Assembly (NCBI GenBank): GCA_029204225.1
Contig: MU831825.1
Coordinates: 38,778-102,777 of the forward strand
DNA: 64,000 nucleotides
DNA from: Diphasiastrum complanatum
Lineage: Eukaryota > Streptophyta > Lycopodiopsida > Lycopodiales > Lycopodiaceae
Direction: 5' to 3'
Numbering within the stretch: position 1 is the stretch's first letter; every line of letters begins with the position of its first letter. A model generated the notes under the pieces. It saw only the letters and a program-made list of their open reading frames with translations, was not told the DNA's origin and did no database searches. Below are positions 48,656 through 58,642 of the stretch, piece after piece. A program made the translations under genes and the position numbers.

Positions 48656-49720
48656 TTATATTGGGCTCAGCATGTATACTACAAACGCTATATCAGGTCT
48701 GGTGTTGTCTGCTAGATATAACAATGATCCAATCAACCTACGATAGGGTGTTTTGGCCATTCGCTTCTCTTCCTCGAGAGTCTGCGGACAATCTGCCTTG
48801 CTCAGTAGAGTTCCAAGTATCATGGGAGTATGCACACCTTTGCATTCAAGCATGTTGAAGTCTTCAATGATCTTTTGAGTGTACTTTTGTTGGTGAAGAT
48901 ACAACTTACCACCTTCAAAGTCTCTTTGGATCTGCAAGCCTAGATAGATTTTAGCTTCTCCTACGTCAGCGATCTCAAATATTTCAGAAATGTCTCTTTT
49001 GACATCTAAAATTAACTTATCTCTTCGTGAGAAGATAAGCGTGTCATCAACATAGACAACTAGGATGATTATTTCATTTTTGACATGTTTGATATAGACA
49101 TTTGATTCAACAGATAGAGGTTTGAAGCCTAAGGAACATAGTGCTTCATCCTTCTTTCTATACCATTGTCTTGCTGCTTGTTTCATACCATAAATGCATT
49201 TATTCATGTGACATCAGTATTTAGGATATTCTTGGCTTACAAAACCAAGTGGTCGGTCCATGAATAAGTCTTCTTCCAATTCTGCGTGCAAGAAAGTAGT
49301 CTTCTCATACACAATATGGATTTTCAAATCATGAGCCACTGCATACGCAAATAACAAGCAAATTGATGTATGTTTGACTACCGGTGAGAAAGTATCAGTG
49401 TAGTCGATCCCATACTTCTATGAAAATCCTTTAGCAACTAACCTTGCTTTGTATATGATGTTTTCTCCATTAGGACCTATTTTGATCTTGTAGATCCACT
49501 TGCATTTGACTGGTTTTTTGCCATCAGGTATAGGTGCAAGTGTCCATACATTGTTCTTATACATGGATGACATTTTGTTCTCCATTGCTTGAATCTAGAT
49601 ATCTTTATCTGGTCCATCAACAGCTTTCTCGAATATTTGAGGTTCATCAGAGAAATTACAAAATTTGATGGTTGTATTAAAAACATCTTGACCATACCTT
49701 TCTAGTGGGTTTTGTTGTCC
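48656..49720 (-). pseudogene. Copia E reverse transcriptase
   Basis: The RT finger and palm start is decayed from 49720 to 49210 (FKQWRTKC.., IQVDLQDQNRS-type text across frames). The main frame 49207-48656 has KCIYGMKQAARQWYRK, the catalytic ILVVYVDDTLIFSRRD with both Asp residues, YLGLQIQRDFEGGKLYLHQQKYTQKII, TPYRRLIGSLLYL and TRPDIAFVV. The intact YVDD and long open stretch indicate moderate age. Confidence 0.85.
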
Positions 49721-50191
49721 GTCAAATCTTCTCATAGTTGGTTTCGAGTTTGATTCCGCAGTTTTTGAATTCGATTCTAATTCAACCTTGTCTGCTGGAA
49801 TTCAAGCTGGTGATTCGAGTCTGTCAGGTACTCGATCTTGACCTCCCTCTGAATTTGGTAATTCTCTTTCATCTTCTGCTTGTTTTAATTCTAGATAGCT
49901 CATAATAGTTTTTGAGAATTTCATAGCTGACTAGATCACCGTTTGCTATGTATTTCGACTCATTGAATTTACATCTCGAAGAATTTTTATTCTACCAGTT
50001 TCGAGTACATAGACTCGATAATATGACGGATGTAACTCGAATCCTACCAAAAAACCTTGTTCTATCTTTTCATCGAGTTTCTTTCTTAGCTTATCTGGTA
50101 TGTGCATATACACTGCGCATCTGAATGTCCGAACATGTGCAAGATTTGGCTTCGACTTCCACCATATCTCATGAGGAGTTTTATCCAGTAT

Positions 50192-51300
50192 TCAAGATTT
50201 CAGAATTCGATTCTGAAGATAATTTGATGTAGCCACTACTTCTGCCCACAATTGTTTTGGTGCCTTCGCATGAGCCATCATACACCTAGCAGCTTCCATA
50301 AGTGTACGATTCCTTCGTTCAACTATTTCATTGTGCTGAGGTGTGTACGATGCAGTCTTCGTATGCATAATACCACGATCAGTACAATAAGCCTTGAATT
50401 CTTTGGAAATGTACTCACCTCCACAATCTGTATGAATCTGCTTCAACTTACTGCTTATCTGCTTCTCAGCCCAATTTGTATACTCAATGAATTTCTCAAA
50501 AACTTCAGTTTTTGTACGTATGAAGTATACTACAGCGAACTTGTTGAAGTCATCAATAAACATTATGAAGTACTTTGCATCACCCAACGACAATACTCCG
50601 AATGGTCCACAAATATCTAAATGCACAATTTCAAGAACCTTAGTTGCTTTATAAACATCCTTACTGAAAGGTATTCTAGTCATCTTGCCTTAGGGACAGG
50701 ATTCGTAGATAGTTCGAATATCTCTACTTTTGATTTTGACTCCTTCAATTCTCTGACTTTTGTTGGCTTGGTACAAGGCTTCCATGTTCATAAGACATAG
50801 CCTCTTGTGCCACAAATATCTGTCGATTCTTGAGTTTGATTGGCTTGTTTGATTCGAATTCAAATGTTCAAGTGATACAAAGCCACAGTATATCTGTCGA
50901 TTCTTGAGTTTGATTGGCTTGTTTGATTCGAATTCGAATGTTCAAGTGATACAAATTTCCTTCGTTGTTGCCTTTAGCAACTAGGTTATCAGAATCTTCT
51001 TCGAATAGTTTACAAAAGTTCTTAGTGAAGGTTACTGACATGTTTGTATCAACTATCTTTGCTACAGATAGAAGATCTTTGTCAAGAGTAGGGACATAGA
51101 GAACTTCCTCTAGTTTCTTGTCACCCTGATTCGTGTCCAGCTATAGTACACTAGTTCCATCAACTATGTGCTTAGAACCGTCTCCAAGTATAATGAATCT
51201 CGAATAGTTCATCTTCTTGTACTCAGATAATATTTGTTTCGAGGAAACAAAATGTGAGGTGGCTCCTGAATCAAGTACTACTTCTAAAATTTTAGAATTA
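50192..51300 (-). pseudogene. Copia E protease and integrase
   Basis: The protease reads LDSGATSHFVSS near 51270-51240 followed by YSRFIILGDGSKHIVDGT. After decayed pre-integrase text containing a 74-base duplication, integrase is open at 50683-50192: EIVHLDICGPFGVLSLGDAKYF, HTDCGGEYISKEFKAYC and YTPQHNEIVERRNRTLMEAARCMM. All three catalytic acids are present (LD, TD, VE), though the second block is HTDCGG instead of RSDNGG. Downstream LWAEVVATSNYLQNRI runs into a stop. Confidence 0.82.
50817..50956. repeat. 74-base tandem duplication in Copia E
   Basis: TATCTGTCGATTCTTGAG starts at 50817 and again at 50891, with one base difference through TTCAAGTGATACAAA. It lies in the pre-integrase region and breaks the frame. 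Confidence 0.9.
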
Positions 51301-51508
51301 GATGAACAACATAGATCAGCACTAATATAAGCTGTTGAGTTCCTCGTCGTCCTGTCTTCTGCTACTCTGGAACATTCTGCTTTGTCTTTGACATAGTTTG
51401 AATCTGAAGGTTTGCTTCGATTTTGCTCCTTTTTGTTTCTGGGATTCTAATAACAGTCTACTGCTGCATGACCCCGTTTATGACAATGAATGCATTCAAT
51501 CTTTGGAT

Positions 51509-52198
51509 TTAACCAACACTTATCTTCTGTATAACCTGCTCTTTTGCATCTGTTTCAGATCTTCTTATCACCAAAACTTTTCTGTTGTTTTTCAAATTGT
51601 TGATCATTTTTTTTTTACTCATTCTTTTTAGACGACTCCCTCTTAAACTTAGATTTATTACAAGATCTATTCTTCTGAGTAAATAGAGCATTTTTGGAAT
51701 CACCATTGTCGTCATAGCATTCATGAGTTCTACTTCCTCTTTAACTCCATCTATTGCCATTTGAAGTGTCATTGTCGCATCTTTGGCCAATAAGGTTTGA
51801 GTTGTGTGGAATAGGGCTTGAAGAAAATAACTAAGCTGTTTTTCCTTTGAAATTTTATTTTTCACGCTCAAATTTTGCAAAGAAATAAACATGTCTTTTA
51901 TTTTTCGTACGAATGTGTTCAGGTCTTTGTCGTTCCACTGTAGGTAAGTTAACTGGTCTTCCAAGAACATGATTTGATTACGAGATCGAGTCTCATTCTT
52001 GGTTTGCAATTCTTCCCATAAATCTTTTGCATTCAAAATTGATGTAAGATCTAGCATTATATTGTCATGCACTGAAGACGCAATAATTGCTATAGCTTTG
52101 TCATTTCTCAAACTCCATTCTTGAAGTTCTTTTCTAGGAGTAGTTATTAGCTTCTCCTCAATTGGTTCTACCCATTGCCATAGACCTTCGCCCTTCAA
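51509..52198 (-). CDS. Copia E Gag
   Basis: 229-codon frame. It begins within gag (MKGEGLWQWVEPIEEK), with LRNDKAIAIIASSVHDNI, AKDLWEELQTKNETRS, IMFLEDQLTYLQWNDKDL and LSVKNKISKEKQLSYFLQAL, the UBN2-type capsid pattern. A lysine-rich tail follows (SLRGSRLKRMSKKKM). A CxxC..H..C knuckle continues on the minus strand at about 51545-51470 in another frame (reading ends in ISVG here). The N-terminal YFIWKLK-type start lies just upstream in another frame (52230-52200). Confidence 0.75.
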   Translation of the reverse strand: MKGEGLWQWVEPIEEKLITTPRKELQEWSLRNDKAIAIIASSVHDNIMLDLTSILNAKDLWEELQTKNETRSRNQIMFLEDQLTYLQWNDKDLNTFVRKIKDMFISLQNLSVKNKISKEKQLSYFLQALFHTTQTLLAKDATMTLQMAIDGVKEEVELMNAMTTMVIPKMLYLLRRIDLVINLSLRGSRLKRMSKKKMINNLKNNRKVLVIRRSETDAKEQVIQKISVG

Positions 52199-52310
52199 TA
52201 TGAGTGAAGTCTTTAATTTCCAAATAAAGTAGTTTGGATCTTATGGATGCAAGTTCTGAATAACTCCAGATGCAGCTTGTTGATGGATATATGAATAATG
52301 CTGAGAGGGG

Positions 52311-52419
52311 TGCAATGATACCATTGTATCGACTCTATATGCTCTGATACCACTGTATTAGCTTTAATTCGCTCTGATACCACTATAGCAACACGAATCA
52401 TTACTCTGATACCACTGTA
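52311..52419 (-). repeat. Array of four primer-site repeats
   Basis: GCTCTGATACCACTGTA or a close variant occurs on the plus strand at 52311-52328, 52340-52357, 52370-52387 and 52402-52419, a period of about 30 bases. On the element's strand each is an LTR-end-like TACA followed by a TGGTATCAGAGC-type primer site; the copy at 52402-52419 abuts the LTR and is presumably the true one. The copy at 52311 is the most diverged (ATGATACCATTG). Confidence 0.85.
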
Positions 52420-52936
52420 GGAAAACTAGTAAACACGATGAAAGTTTGAATAAATCAAACTCATATCAGTGTCTTCAATTGGGTTTGTTTTTTATCTGTT
52501 AAAAATTCACAATTCTAGCCTGACTAGTTTTGGTCATATGACTTGTAAATAGTTAGGTGGTCATGATGTGGCTTGTCACATGTGCCAAATAGCATAAGAT
52601 TCCATTCATAAGGATGTTCTCAAGTAGACCTAAGTGTTAGAACCTTTGGAATGAGTCCAAATTATGCTTAGATACAAGAGAGAAAAAATAGGAGCTATTT
52701 TTGGTAATTTTTGCATTGTTGAGGGATCTCCAAGATTCCAACCATACTTTGCCTCTGGTTTTAGACACCTAAACACCTGCAAATGAAGTCACACAACACC
52801 AATCTCCAATGTATTTGACTCACTTTGAGTTCTAGGATCAATGCTAGATGCTAAGATCCAATCTACACAAGATTTAGAACAAAAATTGTGATCAAATTGA
52901 ATGAAAACCAAGGATTTAGCTCATTTCAGCCTTCAG
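52420..52936. other. LTR or leader sequence between Copia E and F, no gene
   Basis: The start of the Copia E LTR (52416 onward) is here. The right part precedes a minus-strand primer site at 52937-52950 and would be the leader of a second, F-type element. I cannot place the boundary between them. Confidence 0.45.
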
Positions 52937-53330
52937 GCTCTGATACCATGTGAAAATTACAGCAAATAAGGATCCTAAAACACTTGAAATGATGAGGGAA
53001 ACAATAGATTATGATTTCATAAGATTAGCACAAGTTGAACCATCAAAATCCATCAAAAATCTATGCTTGAACCTCACTAAATGGCCCAAATCTTTGAAGA
53101 AGGCTTCACACGTGTGAAAGTATGGCCTCCCACAGTCTGAGTATTGTACACCAGACCTACATTCAATCCTATAATTATTAGTAATCACAAGTACTCAAAC
53201 AATTATGAACATAGAAAGCAATTGCACCATTATGAGAGAAAAATCATGAAATTGCTTGATTGATTTTGGTGAGATATCATCACCTATATATACATGATCC
53301 ATCATGGTCTTGGGTAGGTATGAGTAGCCT
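52937..53330 (-). repeat. Copia F-family LTR fragment with primer site, inverted
   Basis: GCTCTGATACCATG at 52937-52950 is a minus-strand primer site. The LTR starts TGTGAAAATTAC at 52949 and runs right to about 53330. It shares with the F 3' LTR a TTCACACGTGTGAA-type palindrome (53106-53119) and a TATATATA region (53284-53292). It is joined to the plus-strand F body, so the orientation flips here. Confidence 0.6.
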
Positions 53331-53339
53331 AAACCTATC

Positions 53340-56300
53340 CCTAATGCTAATTTTGGTGGATCTTTCATCCCTTACCAGAAAGACTACTTTTCTACCTTAC
53401 TTTCTTACAATAACTCTAAGAAGTTTATCTTCACTGCAAGTGATCAAGAATGTGAGATTGTAGGAATGGGATCCATTCCATTATGTCTTGGATCATCTAA
53501 GAAAGTAGATCTAGACTATGTTCTTTATGTACCTTCTATTACAAAGAACTTGTTAAGTGTTGGTCAATTTATGGATAGTGGATTAGATGTTCATTTCAAG
53601 CATGGAGCATGTTCCATCTTGAAGAATGATAAATGTATTGCTAATAGCTTTAAGCAAGGAAGGTTATTTAAGTTAGATGCTAATGTGATGGTTGGAAGTG
53701 TTAAGATGGCAAGGGAGGACCTCTCTCAAGTGGAGCTATGGCACAAGAGGTTAGGCCATCCTAACTACAAAGCTATGGAGACCATGGTGAACAAAGAGCT
53801 AGCAATTGGACTTCCCAAAGCCATATCCAAGTGTGGCAAGCTTTGTGAAGCTTGTGGAGTCTCCAAGTCTTATAAGCAACCTTTCAAGAGATCTTTGACA
53901 AGATCTGACTCTCCTCTTGATCTTATTCACTCAGATGTTCACTCGTTTTCACATGAATCTAATGGTGGAGCTCTTATGTATGTCACTTTTATTGATGATA
54001 AATCAAGATACTCTTGGATTTACCTCTTGTTTAAGAAAAGTGGAGTGTTTGAAACCTTTGTGAAGTTCAAAACTCTTGTAGAAAAGCAACTTAATGCTAG
54101 CTTGAAAGTATTAAGATGTGGCAACGGAGGGGAGTACATCTCCAATAGTATGAAAGAGTTTTGTCAAACTAATGGCATTAGAAGAGAGTTTACTTGCACA
54201 TACACCCCACAACAAAATGGGGTGGCCGAGAGGAAAAATAGAACACTATGTGAGTGTGCTAAAGCATTGAGATTAGATGCATCACTTCCTATTTCATTTT
54301 GGGGAGAAGCTATTTTATGTGCAAACTTTCTATGTAATAGAATGACTAATAGTGTCATTGGAGGTCTCACACTTTATGAAGCATTGTATGGCAAAAAGCC
54401 AAATCTTAGTGATTTGAAAATTTTTGGATGTACTTGTTATGTACACATTCCTTTAGAAGCAAGGAAAAAGGAAGATGCTACTTCATTAAAAGGCATCTTT
54501 ATTGGTTATAGTGAAAATAGTAAAGCATATAGGATATTTGATCCTATTACCAAGAAAGTTGTTGTAAGTAGAGATGTACTTTTTGATGAATCTCTCAATG
54601 GCAAAGAGAAGGTACTTTCCAACAACTCTCATCTTATCAGTGATCATGCTATGGCCAAGGAGGAGCTTCAAGGAGTTGAAGACCAAGAGGATCTTGCTCA
54701 AGATCCAAAGGTGCCAAGAAGATCAACAAGAGTGAGGGTCGAGCCATCAAGGCTCACTTATAGTGACAAAGGAAAGCAAAGGGAAGATTCTCAACTACAC
54801 ACCTCTTATTCTTTCTTGACTACTATGCTTGAAGAACCAACATGTTTTGAAGAAGCAATTAAGTCTCAAAGTTGGAAGGATGCTATGCAAGTAGAGTTTG
54901 ATGCTTTGTTGGAAAATCAAACTTGGGATCTTGTTAATCTACCTTATGGAAAGAAGCCTCTTACTTGTAAATGGATATATAGATTGAAGTATAATCAAGA
55001 TGGTTCCATTCATAAGTATAAAGCAAGACTTTTAGCAAAAGGGTTTTTACAAGTCAAAGGCATAGATTATGATGAAAACTTTGCTCCTGTTGCAAAGCTT
55101 GTAACCATTAGATTGATCATATGCCTTGCTACTTATTTCAAGTGGGAGCTCTTTCAACTTGATGTGACAAATGCTTTCTTGAATGGATTCTTGGAGGAGG
55201 AAATTTACATGTGCCAACCCGAGGGCTTCATCAAAGATGGAGAATAAGACAAAGTGTGCTTTTTGAAGAAGAGTCTTTATGGGCTCAAGCAAGCACCTAG
55301 AGCTTGGTACTCTAGGTTGCATTCTTATCTTATTTCCATTGGATTTGTTGTAAGTTCTTATGAACCATCATTATACTACAAATGTAATGATGGAAAGATC
55401 ATCATTTTGGTCTTATATGTTGATGATATAATTCTCACTGGAAATGATCATGATGGCATTATAGATGTAAAAATTTCCTTGTCTAGTGAGTTTAAAATGG
55501 TAGATCTAGGACTTCTAAAGGTCATACTTGGAATAGAAGTTACTAGATGCAATGATTTTACTCTCATATGTCAATCTAAGTATGCTAGATCCATCTTAGA
55601 AAAGTTTGGCATGAAAGATTGTAAAGGAGTTGAAACTCCCATGGAACGAAATGTAAAAGTTTCTAAGGAAAGTAATGAAGCATCCTTTGAGAAAATCACT
55701 ACCTATAGAAAACTTATTGGTTCCTTGATCTATTTGACCATCACTAGATCAGATCTTAGCTTTTGTGTTGGCAAATTGAGTCAATACATGCAAAGTCCAC
55801 TAATATGTCATTGGAAGAGTGCCAAAAGAGTTTTAAGGTACATCTCGACTACTAGAAACTTTGGCATAGTATATCAAGGGACTAATCTTTGTTTGAGAGC
55901 ATACTCGGACTCAAATTTTGCAGATGACAAAGTGGATAGAAGATCCACAAGTGCCTTTGCTACATTCCTATGTGGAGGAGTCATATCCTGGCTTTCCAAA
56001 AAGCAAGATACTATCTCACTTTCATCAACCGAATCCGAGTATAAAGCTATGACAACAACAACAAAGGAGATCCTATGGCTAAGAAGACTATTGGAGGAGC
56101 TTCAAGTGATCAAGGTTGAAGATATTCCATGCATTTATTGTGACAATCAAGCAGCCTAGCAAGCTGCCAACAATCCAATCTTCCATGCTCGAACCAAGCA
56201 CATTGAGATTTCACATCACTTTGTGAGAGAGAAGGTACAAGCAAAGGAGATCAAGCTCATCCATGTTTCATCTTCAGATTGTGTTGCTGATATACTTACC

Positions 56301-56384
56301 AAACCATTGGCAAAGGATCCATTTGTGAAGTTAAGATTAGAACTTGGAGTTGTAGATAGATGTATACTAGATTTACCAAGCTAG
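53340..56384 (+). CDS. Copia F Pol: pre-integrase, integrase, RT, RNase H (two stops)
   Basis: Nearly continuous frame: 53340 to 55245 (TAA after GFIKDGE), 55249 to 56157 (TAG after CDNQAA) and on to 56383. Order: end of the protease domain (KKFIFTASDQECEI), YVLYVPSITKNLLSVG, WHKRLGHPNY, CEACGVSKSY, integrase DLIHSDVHSF, RCGNGGEY and NGVAERKNRT, then RT WKDAMQVEFDALLENQTWDL, QLDVTNAFLNGFLEEEIYM, LYGLKQAPRAWY and catalytic VLYVDDIILTG, then RNase H YSDSNFADD, STESEYKAM, CDNQAA, ARTKHIEISHHFVRE and DILTKPL. The second integrase Asp is Gly (RCGNGG for RSDNGG). Gag and the protease active site are missing upstream. With the stops, it is not functional as read. Confidence 0.92.
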
Positions 56385-56388
56385 ATTT

Positions 56389-56398
56389 TGAGGAGGAG
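56389..56398 (+). other. Copia F polypurine tract
   Basis: Purine run immediately 5' of the TGTG start of the 3' LTR, the expected plus-strand primer. Confidence 0.75.
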
Positions 56399-57240
56399 TG
56401 TGAAAATGTCAAAATCATGCTTGATCTAGGCCAAAATAATGTACATATTATGTTTACACATGTGTGAATCTTGTTCCCACGTGTGAATTAAATGCATTTA
56501 TCATTTAGATGTGTCATATAGGTTGTACATACCATTTCATTTGAGATCTAGTGGCTAAAATGGCCAAAATCTAGTTTTCTAGCTATATGCCACTTGGCAT
56601 CATTTTATTGGTAGAAAAAGCTATTTCACATGGATAGGAGTGATCTCACATGTGCCAAGGATTGCTCACATGTGTCAAAACATCAGTAGTAGGTGAGATC
56701 CAACTTGTAGTAGATATTTGTGCAAGTCCCTATAAATTAGAAAAATTGCCTAAAATCAAGGGAGGTGGCTATAAGTTAGGAAACTTGGTCCATGTGCCAT
56801 ATTGATGATTATTGGTGGATCCTTTGATGAGTAGGCACTCTCAAATGTGCCAAATCAGCTGAGTAAGCATCAGCTCTTGTGTATATATGGTGGCTCCTTT
56901 GGCCATAATTGATATGGAAGCTAAATCTTGGTTTTGGAGCAATTCTAGTGTTTTCTCTCTATTTGTCTTGTGTTTTTATGCATTGATTGGGTTCTAAGAT
57001 TAGTATACTTTATTTTCAGCCTACTATTCGTACTCTGATAGGTTTTCACATGTGTGAAACCAACAATTACAAGTTTTGATCAATAATGATTGTTCTTGTT
57101 AGATTTATTCATCTAGATTTGATCTAAATGCTATCTAATCTTGTGTAGATTGATAGGTTGATCTAATCTAACATCCAATCACACTTGTGGATCTGATTTA
57201 GATCTATTCCTGGTTCATTTTGCTATACTTTGACATAATG
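56399..57240 (+). repeat. Copia F 3' LTR (end approximate)
   Basis: Begins TGTGAAAATGTC directly after a purine tract (GAGGAGGAG, 56389-56398) and the pol stop. It contains a TATATATGG promoter-like region near 56880 and reiterated CACATGTG/CACGTGTG words at about 56458, 56480, 56646, 56668, 57045. The right end is not determined because the matching LTR is only partly present. Confidence 0.7.
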
Positions 57241-57620
57241 TAGGAGCCAGTATTCAAGTAAACTAAATAGGCTGGATTTGTGGTGTGATTCTTGCATATC
57301 TCTGTACAATCCAGTTCTTGATGTTCTTGGGATGTCCAAGAATCAAAAGGCTGGTTAGTTTCTTGATTCTTGGACTTCTAACATGCTGTAGATTAGATTC
57401 TTGCTTCTTGTTCTGTGGATTTATGCAAGTCCAGTGTAGTGTAGGATCTGATTTCAATCCGCTTTTAGAGTAAGTAGCAGTAGAAACTATTGAACATTCA
57501 TTGGTATACATGCTGATCTGTGAATGAGCGTTATAGGCTTGCATCCTATGTAGAATGTAAGTGCATTCAAGAGTGACGTCCCTGAGTAGTCCTCCGACAG
57601 GCATGACATAAAAGAAAATA

Positions 57621-57947
57621 CTACAACGAAACTATGTCCCTTATGTCTGGTTGGCATCGTAAAATCAAGAAACTATCTAACGAATGCCATGAAGCCTGAT
57701 AACAGGCAGAAACGGTTCTGAAAAAGTGGCCAGAAAGAACCGAAGTAAACAACAGGTCCTCTGGAGCAGGGGATCTGTCAACATTTGGCACCGTTGCTAC
57801 TTGAACCCCAATGCATACTACATCCAACAGCACATCAACAAAGTCCACACTCAGATTACCGCACACACACTCCAATTCTTTCACCACATCTGAGTTTTCG
57901 CAACTGAATAGAGCCACTTCAATGGCTATCTCCTCACCCAGATCCAC
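57621..57947 (-). CDS. Unidentified ORF, possible host exon
   Basis: 109-codon minus-strand frame rich in Val, Asp and Leu (DLGEEIAIEVALFS, VDFVDVLLDVV, LFTSVLSGHFFRTV, SFLILRCQPD). Its composition looks like a real folded protein and unlike retroelement text. No family is recognised. It lies downstream of Copia G sequence on the same strand and might be captured or neighbouring host DNA. The adjacent ORF 57263-57604 on the same strand is less convincing. Confidence 0.4.
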   Translation of the reverse strand: MDLGEEIAIEVALFSCENSDVVKELECVCGNLSVDFVDVLLDVVCIGVQVATVPNVDRSPAPEDLLFTSVLSGHFFRTVSACYQASWHSLDSFLILRCQPDIRDIVSL

Positions 57948-58075
57948 AGGCTGTTAGAATCGCAAATTCGTTGTTCTTGCAAACACACTAACAGACCTGG
58001 ATTCGATTCTACTCAAACTCACGCTCCTCCCATTCCTCATGCTTGAAATCTCAACCGGAGTCCTAGCTTTGAATC

Positions 58076-58642
58076 TCAACTGACACACACTGTCACATTT
58101 CCGCCATTGACAACTTCTTTGATGGAAAACAAGTAGATTCTACAATCTCTACTTGAAGAGCAAAACACTACCATTATTCCTATCATTGAAATAGGATAAT
58201 CTTTGGTCCTTATATTGGAATAATCATGCTCAAAGCATGTGAACCCAAATATTTCCAATACAAATGATGTTTCATCTTTTATGACACTATTCAAACTATT
58301 ACAAACATAGTTATCCTATGAAATTGCTTTATCAACAACAAATGGAGATTTGAAAGCATCAATTTTCATTGTCTTCTCATACAAACTACTAAACATCATA
58401 GATCTTAAAGATAAGCAACAAGTCACTGCATGTCTACTAATACTATCCAAAAAGTATTCAAAGATAGTAGACTCTCCAATGCTCACCATCCTTGCAAGAT
58501 GCACACTTGAATGGACAATTTGCATGCAATTTGATGACTCGACCATTGTCATTGAAGACTCCCTTGGAACTCTCATGCTTTGATGTTGATACTCAAGATC
58601 TTTCTCCTTTTGATGCTCCTCCTCAATGCAAGCAAGATCAAA
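58076..58642 (-). CDS. Unidentified ORFs fused after Copia G
   Basis: Two minus-strand frames, 58576-58316 (extending upstream to 58642 through one stop at the Copia junction) and 58294-58076. The first reads on directly from Copia G after its pre-integrase text (EGITQEEI, stop, AKFDLACIEEEHQKEKDLEY). Contents such as IGESTIFEYFLDSISRHAVTCCLSLRSM do not match any Copia protein. They may be host sequence picked up by the element. Function unknown. Confidence 0.35.

Larger units (their letters stand above)
48450..52415 (-). mobile_element. Copia element E, nearly full coding length
   Basis: Minus-strand Copia in order: primer-site array (52419-52311), gag (52198-51509), protease (about 51290-51240), pre-integrase and integrase (50683-50192), linker, RT (49695-48656) and RNase H start (48639-48424). 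The 5' LTR begins at 52416 (TGTAGGAAAACTAG on the plus strand); its outer end is not clear. The 3' end is lost at the junction with A3. It is AT-rich and has several stops and frameshifts. Confidence 0.82.

Noticed and set aside
52311-52419. Possible tRNA-Met gene pieces
   Set aside because: Only the 3' complement of the tRNA is present, as expected for primer sites; no cloverleaf.
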